DNA of 29,848 nt from JBQTII01 sp052387905 (GTDB taxonomy: Bacteria; Actinomycetota; Actinomycetes; Sporichthyales; Sporichthyaceae), in the NCBI GenBank assembly GCA_052387905.1, contig JBQTIR010000040.1, forward strand, positions 1 through 29,848, read 5' to 3'. Below the pieces are notes generated by a model. That model saw only the letters and a program-made list of their open reading frames with translations. It did not search any database and was not told the origin of the DNA. This document shows, one piece after another, positions 7,353-13,903 of the stretch. The position numbers and the translations under genes were made by a program. The number at the start of each line of letters is the position of its first letter. Position 1 is the stretch's first letter.

Positions 7353-7589
7353 TCAGCCCCGCTTGCGTAGGCGGAAGACTCCGCGCGAAACCCGCTCAAA
7401 GTAATGCTCGTCCTGCAGTCCGCTCCGGTACGACGACTCGGGGGATGTGCCGAGCTTCGGCTCCACGGCGGCCTTGATCTCACTGATCGAGGCCTCGGAC
7501 CCTTTAGCCGCGAGATAGTCGCGCATCGCCAGCTTGAGTTCCCCGTGTGGCCGTCGAAGCCGCTCCCCGTCCTTTCCGGCGGTGGCCAT
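7353..7589 (-). CDS. Winged-helix protein, first gene of the restriction-modification operon
   Basis: This 78-aa protein has a basic start, then a pattern of three helices and a hairpin (LKLAMRDYLAAKGSEASISE, KAAVEPKLGTSPESSYRSGL, then YFERVSRGVFRLRKRG). That layout resembles the small winged-helix domains found with restriction systems, with the FERV..GVFRL wing typical of HARE-HTH-like modules. It starts 6 nt after a GGAGGA ribosome site and stops 10 bp before the methyltransferase ATG, so it leads the operon. It could be the controller of the system or a DNA-binding subunit. It is not of the usual lambda-repressor-like C-protein type. Function is inferred. Confidence 0.7.
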   Translation of the reverse strand: MATAGKDGERLRRPHGELKLAMRDYLAAKGSEASISEIKAAVEPKLGTSPESSYRSGLQDEHYFERVSRGVFRLRKRG

Positions 7590-7606
7590 GAACGCTCCTC
7601 CATGTC

Positions 7607-7626
7607 GTCGACCGTATTAGGTCGAC
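7607..7626 (-). promoter_or_regulatory. Promoter of the R-M operon holding two GTCGAC sites
   Basis: On the minus strand a TAATAC -10-like hexamer (7619-7614) lies between two GTCGAC palindromes at 7607-7612 and 7621-7626. The ATG of the first operon gene is 18 bp downstream. GTCGAC is the recognition sequence known for the XamI family, so the methylation state of these sites could feed back on transcription. No clear -35 box is seen. Confidence 0.45.
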
Positions 7627-7890
7627 GCTAGCACCCGGCTACGTCACCTTTGCGCGCGCCGCGCACGCCCACACACAGTTGAGGAGCCTGAGTTGGGCGA
7701 TCAGTGGAGGCGCCCGCGGTACGGGGCTGAGGCGGTGACTCCGACTCGTCAAAGACGCGGACCCCAAAAACGGTCGTTTTCGGACGTCTCACGGCCTAGT
7801 GCGACGCGCCGAGCGGAAAGCGTCCAAAACTCGTGTCCGAAACGGGAGTGGTGAACCGGCGGCGTCTGGGGTTTCCGAGACGATTCCGGC
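7627..7890. other. Gap between R-M operon and resolvase; possible res site
   Basis: No gene is seen here. Relevant motifs are AAAACG-GT-CGTTTT (7767-7780), an inverted repeat around a GT dinucleotide, and three copies of GTCCRAAA: inverted at 7778-7785, direct at 7822-7829 and 7835-7842. Serine resolvases commonly bind clustered inverted sites directly upstream of their own gene and cut around a central dinucleotide, so this is a plausible resolution site. Confidence 0.35.
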
Positions 7891-8559
7891 ATGACCTCGA
7901 CCACCGCAACGAGCACCAGGGCGCCGGCTTCGACCAGGGGCCAGCGCGGCGCCGCGAAACCGGCCGCCGTGGCCACGAGCGACGCGCGGCGGGGGATGCG
8001 CCTGGGGTACGCCCGGGTATCCACCGCGGAGCAGAACCTCGATCACCAGCTCGACGCGCTGGAGCGGGCCGGCTGCGAACGGATCTTTACTGACAAGGCA
8101 TCCGGCAAACTCGCCCGCCGCCCGCAGTGGGACGCCCTGCTCGAGCAACTGCGCCCCGGTGACGAGTTGGTGATCACCCGCCTGGACCGAGCCGGGCGTT
8201 CGGTCGCTCACCTCGTCGCCCTCGCGGGTGACCTCGCCGAGCGTGACGTCGCCCTCGTGGTGACCGAGCAGGGCATCGACACCGGCACCCCTGCCGGGCG
8301 GCTCACGTTCCACATCCTCGCGGCGCTGGGGGAGTTCGTCGCTGACCTGATCGGTGAGAACACCCGCGACGGTCTCGCTGCCGCCCGGGCCCGCGGCCGC
8401 GTCGGCGGTCGCCCGTCCGTGATGACGGCCGGCAAGCTCGCCGTCGCCCGCCAGCTCGTCGAGGACGGTGTCGGCCCGGCGGAGATCGCCCGCACCATCG
8501 GGGTCGGGCGCGCAACGGTGTACCGCCACCTCGCGACCACGGAGAACGCTTCGGAATAG
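7891..8559 (+). CDS. Serine recombinase (resolvase/invertase family)
   Basis: This 222-aa protein has the full small-serine-recombinase plan. The catalytic motif YARVST is at residues 40-45 (nucleophile S44), the DKASGK...RPQW segment and VITRLDRAGRS motif follow, then LAALGEFVADLIGENTRDGL (the long E helix), and a C-terminal Hin-like HTH (GPAEIARTIGVGRATVYRHL). It probably resolves plasmid multimers at a site just upstream. The first 35 residues are low-complexity Ala/Thr/Ser-rich and precede the conserved domain, so the real start may be the ATG at 7996, directly after a G-rich ribosome-site-like stretch. Confidence 0.9.
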   Translation: MTSTTATSTRAPASTRGQRGAAKPAAVATSDARRGMRLGYARVSTAEQNLDHQLDALERAGCERIFTDKASGKLARRPQWDALLEQLRPGDELVITRLDRAGRSVAHLVALAGDLAERDVALVVTEQGIDTGTPAGRLTFHILAALGEFVADLIGENTRDGLAAARARGRVGGRPSVMTAGKLAVARQLVEDGVGPAEIARTIGVGRATVYRHLATTENASE

Positions 8560-8643
8560 GGGGCCGGTAGTCGGCGGGGGAGCGTAGTTTCGAGTCGAGG
8601 ATCCGGTTCTGCCATCCACGCTGTTGTTCGAAGGGAGGCCACG

Positions 8644-8865
8644 ATGGCAGCCACAGCGAGTGAGCCCGGCGAGGCCGAACGGGCCCGGCGCGCCGAGACG
8701 ATCCGTCAGGTGCGGCACAGCACCGAGATGGAGGGCGGCGAGAGCACTGCTGCGGCCCGGGCGGATCAGGACGCGTGGGCGCGGGGGGAGATCACCGAAG
8801 CGCAGTGGAAGGCCCGGATCGAAGGCCGCCAGAGCGAGCAGGACCCGGCCCGCCGCGGTGGCTGA
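8644..8865 (+). CDS. VbhA-like antitoxin of a Fic toxin
   Basis: The 73-aa protein has the inhibitory helix signature of Fic regulators, (S/T)xxxE(G/N), as S26-T-E-M-E30-G31. The Glu would push into the ATP site of the toxin and block AMPylation. The tail WARGEITEAQWKARIEGR is typical of VbhA-type antitoxin domains. A GGGAGG ribosome site lies 5-10 bases before the ATG. Its last codons overlap the GTG start of the toxin gene, so antitoxin and toxin are translated together as in class I Fic modules. It may also act with the toxin as a repressor, which cannot be seen here. Confidence 0.85.
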   Translation: MAATASEPGEAERARRAETIRQVRHSTEMEGGESTAAARADQDAWARGEITEAQWKARIEGRQSEQDPARRGG

Positions 8866-9943
8866 TCGGGACCCGGCCGGGGTCGAGCTGGTCGACCTGT
8901 ATCACCGCACCTCCGTGGCCGCGGCGCAGCGCATCATCACCGAACGGTCGATGACCTCGCGGGAGAACACCGCCGAGGCGTACTTCTCCAACCGCCGCGA
9001 GCAGGGTCAGAGCGATGGCTACGGCGAGGCCGTCGTGCACGTGCGGGTACCGGCGCACCTGGCCGAACTCGACGACGAGTTCCCCGACGGCGAGCAGCAC
9101 TTCCGCATCCGGGTCGGCGACCTGCGCCCGGAGCATTTCGTCGACACCACCGACAGAGCGGCCGGTGGGTCCCGCCCTTTTGACCTGGCCCGGCCGTGGA
9201 CGGCCGGGGATCATCAACAGCGCTGGCAGGGCTACCTCGACCCGGGCACCGGGGACCGCGCCGACCCGGACACGTGGATCCTGCGCAATCTCGTCGGGGC
9301 ACGGACCCGCGAGGAGTTGGCGGCCCGCGAGGTCGAGTGGGTGGAGTTCCGGGCCGCGCTACTCCACGGCGGTCCGGTGCCTCACACGTTCGACCTGGAC
9401 CACCTGGCGGCGTTGCACCGCCGACTGTTCGCTGACGTGTACGAGTGGGCGGGGGAGACCCGCACCGTCGACATCGTCAAGGGCACTCCGTTCCTGCCGC
9501 ATGAGGCGATCGCGCCGGTCATCGGCGGCGTCGCCGACATGCTGCGCGAGGCCCAGAACCTGCAGCTGATGGAGCCGGCCCCGTTCCGGGTCGTGCTGGG
9601 CGAGGTCTACAACGCGGTCAACACCGCGCACCCGTTCCGGGAGGGCAACGGGCGCACCCAGCGGCTCTTCCTCGACGACCTTGCCCGCGGCGCCGGATAC
9701 CGGATCGACTGGACCGAGGTCCACGGCACCTGGAACGACCTGATCTGCGCCCAAGCCAGAGGCGGGAACCTCGCGCCAATGCGCGCCATGTTCGACCAGA
9801 TCGTGCACGAGAGCCCGGAACGTGAGGCCCGCCGAATCGCCCGCAGCGGATTCACCAACCCCGGGCGCCGACCCGTGAGCCAACCTTGGGCAGAGCAGAC
9901 CTACCGCCCGCCGCTTGCCCCAGGCCGCGGCTACGAGCGCTGA
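8858..9943 (+). CDS. Fic-domain toxin with an ART-like N-terminal domain
   Basis: This 361-aa protein starts at the GTG at 8858, inside the end of the antitoxin gene; the open frame above that is antisense-like filler. The Fic core (about 150-290) has the complete catalytic motif HPFREGNGRTQR at 258-269 (H258 base, E262 metal, R266/R269 phosphate) and the target-clamp region TVDIVKGTPFLPHE near 203-216. It should transfer AMP or a related group to a hydroxyl of a host protein. Residues about 10-95 are not part of Fic: DLYHRTS (H16), AYFSNRR (Y42) and DGEQHF (E79) match the H-Y-E order of ADP-ribosyltransferase folds. The C-terminus is Pro/Arg-rich. Confidence 0.88.
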   Translation: MADRDPAGVELVDLYHRTSVAAAQRIITERSMTSRENTAEAYFSNRREQGQSDGYGEAVVHVRVPAHLAELDDEFPDGEQHFRIRVGDLRPEHFVDTTDRAAGGSRPFDLARPWTAGDHQQRWQGYLDPGTGDRADPDTWILRNLVGARTREELAAREVEWVEFRAALLHGGPVPHTFDLDHLAALHRRLFADVYEWAGETRTVDIVKGTPFLPHEAIAPVIGGVADMLREAQNLQLMEPAPFRVVLGEVYNAVNTAHPFREGNGRTQRLFLDDLARGAGYRIDWTEVHGTWNDLICAQARGGNLAPMRAMFDQIVHESPEREARRIARSGFTNPGRRPVSQPWAEQTYRPPLAPGRGYER

Positions 9944-9947
9944 GCAC

Positions 9948-9975
9948 CTACGGAACTCCGTGGCTCCGTAGTTCC
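9948..9975 (+). repeat. Dispersed AACTCCGY repeat, copy C (after fic)
   Basis: The copy contains GGAACTCCGTGGCTCCGT with an inverted repeat GGAACT (9952-9957) / AGTTCC (9970-9975), and CTACGGA/TCCGTAG overlapping it. It starts 4 bp after the fic stop codon, between convergent fic and ssb. Confidence 0.7.
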
Positions 9976-9985
9976 TTCTCGGCCG

Positions 9986-10006
9986 CGCTCGGGCAGACGC
10001 CGAGCG
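9986..10006. terminator. Bidirectional hairpin between fic and ssb
   Basis: CGCTCGG (9986-9992), a seven-base loop and CCGAGCG (10000-10006) form a perfect 7-bp stem in the short gap between two convergent genes. It could end transcription from both sides. Confidence 0.5.
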
Positions 10007-10046
10007 GGCCGGACCAAGTGGGCCGACCCGCGCAGCAGTCCAGCGG

Positions 10047-10433
10047 TCAGGCCATCGCCGGAGTGGGTTCCCACGTCGCACTCGCCCCGCCCGTGGCGGC
10101 CGGAGTTCGGAGGGAGAGACCGATGTCATCGGCGGTGATTTCCCAGACCGAGCGCTTGTCCCCGTCGCCGTTCTCGTAGGAACGTTGGGCGAGGCGCCCG
10201 GCGACGATGATCCGGTCGCCCTTGGTCACTGCGTCGGCGACGTGTTCGGCGAGCGGGCCCCAGGCGATGACGGTGTGCCAACTGGTGGCCCCGTCGACCC
10301 ACTCACCGCCGGCGTCGCGGTACCGGTCGGTGACCGCGACCCGCAGGGTCAGGGTGGCTTTGCCAGCAGGGGTGAGACGTAGTTCGGGGTTGGCACCGGC
10401 GTAGCCGGTGATGTGGATAGGTGTCGCATTCAT
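10047..10433 (-). CDS. ssb: Single-stranded DNA-binding protein
   Basis: The 128-aa product shows the bacterial SSB OB-fold: HITGYAGANPELRLTPAGKA at the N-terminus, RVAVTDRYRDAGGEWVDGAT, then TSWHTVIAWGPLAEHVADAV and GDRIIVAGRLAQRSYENGDG. The start at 10433 has AGGAGA 8 bases upstream; the longer open frame to 10688 lacks coding character. The C-terminus ends in EPTPAMA without the acidic DDDIPF-like tip that recruits partner proteins in chromosomal SSBs. Lying beside the oriT candidate and transcribed away from the relaxase genes, it would be a leading-region gene that coats incoming single-stranded plasmid DNA in the recipient. Confidence 0.92.
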   Translation of the reverse strand: MNATPIHITGYAGANPELRLTPAGKATLTLRVAVTDRYRDAGGEWVDGATSWHTVIAWGPLAEHVADAVTKGDRIIVAGRLAQRSYENGDGDKRSVWEITADDIGLSLRTPAATGGASATWEPTPAMA

Positions 10434-10533
10434 CGGAGTCTCCTGTGGGTTGGGTGGTTGTGGCGGCCGTTCCGCCGGGCAGGCCTCTCCTGGCCTGACC
10501 GCTCTGCCTGCTCGTCGTCCCGGTGGAGGCTCG

Positions 10534-10630
10534 CCGTCAAGGGTTCGGCACTCAGGGGCCGGTAAAGCCTCGGCGGAGCGGAGCGGGGGAGAGGGTTTCG
10601 CCGGCCGTTGGGTGCCGTGGCCCTTGACGG
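10534..10630. other. Long nested hairpin between ssb and mobC
   Basis: Three successive arm pairs nest in register: CCGTCAAGGG (10534-10543) with CCCTTGACGG (10621-10630), CGGCAC (10546-10551) with GTGCCG (10612-10617), and GGCCGG (10557-10562) with CCGGCC (10601-10606). Together they give 22 bp in a structure 97 nt long. In single-stranded DNA or RNA this would fold strongly. It sits about 100 bp upstream of ssb. Confidence 0.6.
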
Positions 10631-10717
10631 GGAGATCCGGGGCGGTAGGCAGGTCGCCACCCCCGCGCGGCGCAGCCGTGACCAGCACAGCCGACCCGAA
10701 GGGACGTCGGATCGTTG

Positions 10718-10747
10718 CAGTCCCGCCCGCGAAGCCGCGGAGGACTG
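10718..10747. other. Two-part hairpin in the oriT candidate
   Basis: CAGTCC (10718-10723) pairs with GGACTG (10742-10747), and inside it CCGCG (10727-10731) pairs with CGCGG (10736-10740) around the loop AAGC. This gives 11 bp with a small internal bulge. Confidence 0.5.
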
Positions 10748-10778
10748 GCGTAACGGCACAGACGTGAGCAAGCTAAGG

Positions 10779-10846
10779 CACAAGGTCCCCTTGTGTCGAT
10801 CGGTCCTCGCCAGGGCGGCTCGGACCTGCCACACTTGGTGTGTGGC
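10779..10846. other. Twin inverted repeats upstream of mobC (oriT core candidate)
   Basis: CACAAGG (10779-10785), TCC, CCTTGTG (10789-10795) and GCCACAC (10828-10834), TTGGT, GTGTGGC (10840-10846) are perfect 7-bp inverted repeats with tiny loops. Relaxases of the MobA/VirD2 type recognise such a hairpin and nick a few bases beside it. The second repeat ends 45 bp before the mobC ATG. Confidence 0.5.
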
Positions 10847-10891
10847 GGAGGCTCCCGGGGGAGTCGCTGCGCTGGCAGAGGGGAGCGGGGC

Positions 10892-11347
10892 ATGGCCGAG
10901 TCGGAGACCTCCGGCGAGCAGGCCCCGACGCGCGGCGGGCATGGATTGCGTGGCCTTCGGCAGGTCCGGGCGCCGGGTCGCCCGCGCCCGGTCAGTCACC
11001 GGGTGAAGGTGACCGCGGAGCAGGAGAAGCGCCTGGCGGCCCTCGCCGCGGAGCGGCAGATCACGGTGGCGCGGCTGCTGGTCGAGTCAGCGTTGGCCGG
11101 CGGGGCGGATGCGGCGAAGGCGAAGGCGGAGCTGGCGGGGGAGCTGTTCCGGATCTCGCGGCTGCTGGGCAAGGTCGGGGTGAACATCAACCAGATCGCC
11201 CGGGCCACGAACGCGACCCTGGAACGCCAACCCGAGACCGCCGGCGCGATCCAAGCCCTGGGGCGGGTGTGTCAACGGCTCGAACTGCTCCTCGACGACG
11301 TCGACGCGGGAGCCCGAACCGGAGCCGAGTCCGGGGCGCGACCGTGA
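10892..11347 (+). CDS. mobC: MobC-family relaxosome accessory protein
   Basis: The 151-aa protein has a basic disordered N-terminus and then the MobC layout: an RHH-like RVKVTAEQEKRLAALAAERQ (about 39-58), and the family hallmark helix around GVNINQIARATN followed by a C-terminal helix (ALGRVCQRLELLLDDV). MobC proteins bind oriT and help the relaxase open the DNA. The ATG at 10892 has GGGGAG upstream; the open frame before it has no coding character. The stop overlaps the GTG of the relaxase gene (GTGA), which couples their translation. Confidence 0.88.
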   Translation: MAESETSGEQAPTRGGHGLRGLRQVRAPGRPRPVSHRVKVTAEQEKRLAALAAERQITVARLLVESALAGGADAAKAKAELAGELFRISRLLGKVGVNINQIARATNATLERQPETAGAIQALGRVCQRLELLLDDVDAGARTGAESGARP

Positions 11348-13107
11348 TCCCGAACGTCACCAAGGGCGGGGACATCACCGCGCTGATGCGCTACCTCGCC
11401 GGTAAGGGCAAGGCCAACGAGCACACCAACCCGCACGTCATCTCCGGCGACGCGTTCCTGGTGGCCTGGCACGGCGCCGAAGAACTCGACCGCGCGGGCG
11501 CGGGGGAGATCGCCGACTACCTCGATGCCCCGCGGGTCGAGTACGGCATCGAGATGCGCGCCCAGGTCACCGAGCAGGACCCGGCGACCGGGGCGAAGGT
11601 CGTGCGCGGGTACAAGAAGCAGGACGTGTGGCACTGCTCCCTGTCGATCCGCGCCGAGGAAGGCCCACTCTCCGAAGAGCTGTGGGACCGCGTGGCGCGG
11701 GAGTTCATGGACGAAATGGGGTTCACCGAGGCCAGCGGCAAGGCCCCCTGCCGGTGGGTCGGCATCCACCACGGCACCTCTGCGAACGGCAACGACCACA
11801 TCCACATCGCGGCCTCGATGGTCCGCGAAGACGGCACCCGCTGGGCCGGTCAACGCTCCATCGACCCCGGCACCGGGCGCCTGGTGGGGGACTTCCAGAA
11901 AGCCCAGGCAGTGTGCCGCGCGCTGGAAGCCAAGCACGGCCTGGAAGTCATCGACGGCCGTGGGCGCGGGGCGTCCGAACGCGGAGTGAAACCAGCCCAG
12001 CAGGCTCGCGCCGACCGGGCGGAGCTGGCCGTGCCAGAGAAGGCGGACCTGGCCGCCAGGTTGCGCCGCGCCGCGGTCGCCTCGACGAGTGAGGCGGAAT
12101 GGATCCGGCGCGTGCGCGCCGACGGGGTCGTCGTCAAACCCCGGTACGCCGCGAACAGCACGGACGTGATCACCGGCTACAAGGCCGGTCTGCGCACCAA
12201 CCCCACCGGTCGAGCGGCCGGGGAGAAGCTGGTGCTCTACGGCGGCGGCAGCCTCGCCGACGACCTGAGCCTGCCCCGGCTCCGGGAGAACTGGCCCGAC
12301 CCCACCATCGAGGCGGCCGGTGAAGCGTGCGCCGAGTGGCAGGCCGCGTTCCGTGGCCAACCCCCGGTACACGCGCAGGGCCGGGAGACCCGGGCACTGG
12401 GGGCGCGGGCGGGGGACACCGCAGCAGTGAACCTGTCCGCGTTCAACGACCGCCTTACCGCGGTGCCGATCACTGACCACGCCGCGTGGGCAGACGCGGC
12501 GCGCGACGCGTCCGCGGCACTGTCGGCATGGGCACGCTACGACCCGGAGAACGCTGGCGAGCTGGGCCGGGCAGCGGCCGCCCTCGGACGGTCCGCGCAG
12601 CTGCAACGCCCCGCCGGCACCACTCGGCGAAGGGTGAAGGAAAGCGCGATGGGTACCGCGCTGGTGTTCATGTCCGCTCGCCGCGATGACCGGCCGAAGA
12701 TCGCCGGAATGATCCTGATGCAGCAGATCCTGCGCACCGCAGTCGCCCTGCGGGACTACCAGGCGGCCCGCGCGAACAGCCGCGAAGCCCAGCGGATCCA
12801 CACCGAGGTGATCACCCGCCTGCAACGGCTGCAGCACGAAGGACACCTCGCCGGGTACAGCCAAGCCCCCGTGCTGGAGCTCGCGGTCGGTGCGGACCGC
12901 GCCGCCCTGCAGGCCCGCCAGGTCGCCACCACCGGCTGGGAACCCACGGCTCCCGGGACAGGGCCGGACATTGGAACGGGAACCGTGGACGGCTCTCCGT
13001 TGCCGAACCCGCTCGCACCTCGACGCGAACACGGTGCACCGACACGCGGCGGACGGCCCGGACAAGACAAGGGAACGGGGAGGGACTCTGATGGCCAGTC
13101 ACGATGA
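11344..13107 (+). CDS. Relaxase (MobA/VirD2-like mobilisation nuclease)
   Basis: The 587-aa protein begins MIPNVTKGGDITALMRYLAG, the usual opening of relaxase/mobilization nuclease domain proteins. Candidate nucleophile is Y17. The metal-binding histidine motif is NGNDHIHIA (H152, H154) with H97 in VWHCSLS as a likely third ligand. It would nick oriT, stay bound to the 5' end and lead the strand through the channel. The C-terminal half (about 230-587) is helical and of unknown function, including a GYKAGLRTNPTG segment. GTG start at 11344 overlaps the mobC stop; the open frame above it is spurious. Its last 17 bases overlap the next gene. Confidence 0.92.
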   Translation: MIPNVTKGGDITALMRYLAGKGKANEHTNPHVISGDAFLVAWHGAEELDRAGAGEIADYLDAPRVEYGIEMRAQVTEQDPATGAKVVRGYKKQDVWHCSLSIRAEEGPLSEELWDRVAREFMDEMGFTEASGKAPCRWVGIHHGTSANGNDHIHIAASMVREDGTRWAGQRSIDPGTGRLVGDFQKAQAVCRALEAKHGLEVIDGRGRGASERGVKPAQQARADRAELAVPEKADLAARLRRAAVASTSEAEWIRRVRADGVVVKPRYAANSTDVITGYKAGLRTNPTGRAAGEKLVLYGGGSLADDLSLPRLRENWPDPTIEAAGEACAEWQAAFRGQPPVHAQGRETRALGARAGDTAAVNLSAFNDRLTAVPITDHAAWADAARDASAALSAWARYDPENAGELGRAAAALGRSAQLQRPAGTTRRRVKESAMGTALVFMSARRDDRPKIAGMILMQQILRTAVALRDYQAARANSREAQRIHTEVITRLQRLQHEGHLAGYSQAPVLELAVGADRAALQARQVATTGWEPTAPGTGPDIGTGTVDGSPLPNPLAPRREHGAPTRGGRPGQDKGTGRDSDGQSR

Positions 13108-13627
13108 GGACCCGGTCGACGAACTGCGAGCGGTCGGGATGACCAGCGCGGCCGCGCTGAGCAGGGTCGCGGAGGTCCTGATCCGCAACGCCCAGGACGC
13201 CGAGGCACGCCGCGGCGCCGACCAGCAGGAGGCCGCCGACACACTCGCGCGCCGCTACGAGGCCCAAGCCCACGTCGCCGACCTCACCGCCGCCGACGCC
13301 GAGCGGGAACTGCGCGCCCGCGAGCACGCCGCCGACCAGGCCCGCGCCCACGACGGCAGTGACGACACAGCGGCAGACCAGGGCCACGCTCCGACCACCG
13401 AGCGGGTGCCGGAGGGTTACGACAGCGCCGAACGTCGCGCCCGCGACGACGCCGCGATGCGAGCCGCTGGCGTGGACGCCGAGGCACGCGAGGCGAAGCT
13501 GATCGCCGACCACCTCAACGGCCAGCACCCCCACGACGCTGCCAAGCCCGCCGTGCACCCCACCGCCGCAGCGGCGCGACCGGGCCGGCCCAAGACGCGG
13601 ACCAAGCGGGTCGAACGCGGCCGGTAG
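13091..13627 (+). CDS. Coiled-coil mobilisation accessory protein (178 aa)
   Basis: The family is not named with confidence. Residues about 30-85 are very rich in Ala, Glu, Arg and Asp with heptad spacing (NAQDAEARRGADQQEAADTL, LTAADAERELRAREHAADQA), predicting a long coiled coil. The C-terminus is basic (RPGRPKTRTKRVERGR). The ATG at 13091 lies within the relaxase gene and has a GGGGAGGG ribosome site, so it is coupled to the relaxase. Its position and build fit a relaxosome accessory or a link between relaxase and coupling protein; that role is inferred. Confidence 0.7.
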   Translation: MASHDEDPVDELRAVGMTSAAALSRVAEVLIRNAQDAEARRGADQQEAADTLARRYEAQAHVADLTAADAERELRAREHAADQARAHDGSDDTAADQGHAPTTERVPEGYDSAERRARDDAAMRAAGVDAEAREAKLIADHLNGQHPHDAAKPAVHPTAAAARPGRPKTRTKRVERGR

Positions 13628-13639
13628 CCGCAACGCGGC
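13627..13639. terminator. Short hairpin between convergent units
   Basis: GCCGC, AAC, GCGGC forms a 5-bp stem overlapping the end of the mobilisation operon, in the 36-bp gap before the converging toxin gene. It is weak as a terminator. Confidence 0.3.
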
Positions 13640-13663
13640 GTCCTCAACTACGTCTTGCGCTTG

Positions 13664-13903
13664 TTAGCCCAGCAGGTCGGTGTAGGTGGCGCGAGCCTTC
13701 ATGGCGTGGATGATCAGCTCGTTGCCGCTGTCGAAGATCAGCACGACGGTCTCCAGCAGGCGCCCGGCGGTGTCGAACCCGAGCCTCAGCTGTCGGGCGG
13801 GGCTGTCCTCGTCGAGGTCTTCGATCCACACGGCCCAGGTTGCGGCGTGGATCGCGTCGATGGGATCGATGCCGTGCTTGTGCGCCGAATCGTGAACATT
13901 CAC
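13664..13903 (-). CDS. Small toxin of a type II toxin-antitoxin pair
   Basis: The 79-aa protein starts at a GTG overlapping the antitoxin stop (GTGA). It has the pattern HKHGIDPIDAIHAATWAVWI, then RQLRLGFDTAGRLLETVVLI and NELIIHAMKARATY. This is the layout of small actinobacterial toxins annotated as BrnT-like, which typically act as RNases, but the exact class and catalytic residues (His4, His/Arg near the end) are not certain. The adjoining RHH antitoxin supports the call. The open frame upstream of 13903 belongs to the antitoxin in another frame. Confidence 0.7.
   Translation of the reverse strand: MNVHDSAHKHGIDPIDAIHAATWAVWIEDLDEDSPARQLRLGFDTAGRLLETVVLIFDSGNELIIHAMKARATYTDLLG

Larger units (their letters stand above)
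10434..10891. other. oriT / leading-region candidate, hairpin-rich
   Basis: No convincing gene is present in these 458 bp between divergent ssb and mobC. The stretch holds four distinct hairpins: a long nested one (10534-10630), 10718-10747, 10779-10795 and 10828-10846. The position directly upstream of mobC and relaxase is where the nick region normally lies. I cannot name the nic site. Confidence 0.55.

Noticed and set aside
7343..7603. N-terminal extension of the methyltransferase frame
   Set aside because: The extra residues are Arg/Ser/Pro-rich shadow of the winged-helix gene, which has a perfect ribosome site; the methyltransferase starts at 7342 or 7351.
10608..11006. Open frame across the oriT candidate
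   Set aside because: The codon bias is absent, no ribosome site is seen, and it overlaps mobC in another frame; the region is better explained by hairpins.
11272..13065. A 597-codon open frame antisense to the relaxase
   Set aside because: It lies wholly opposite the relaxase, which has its catalytic motifs and coupled start; there is no ribosome site or recognisable domain.
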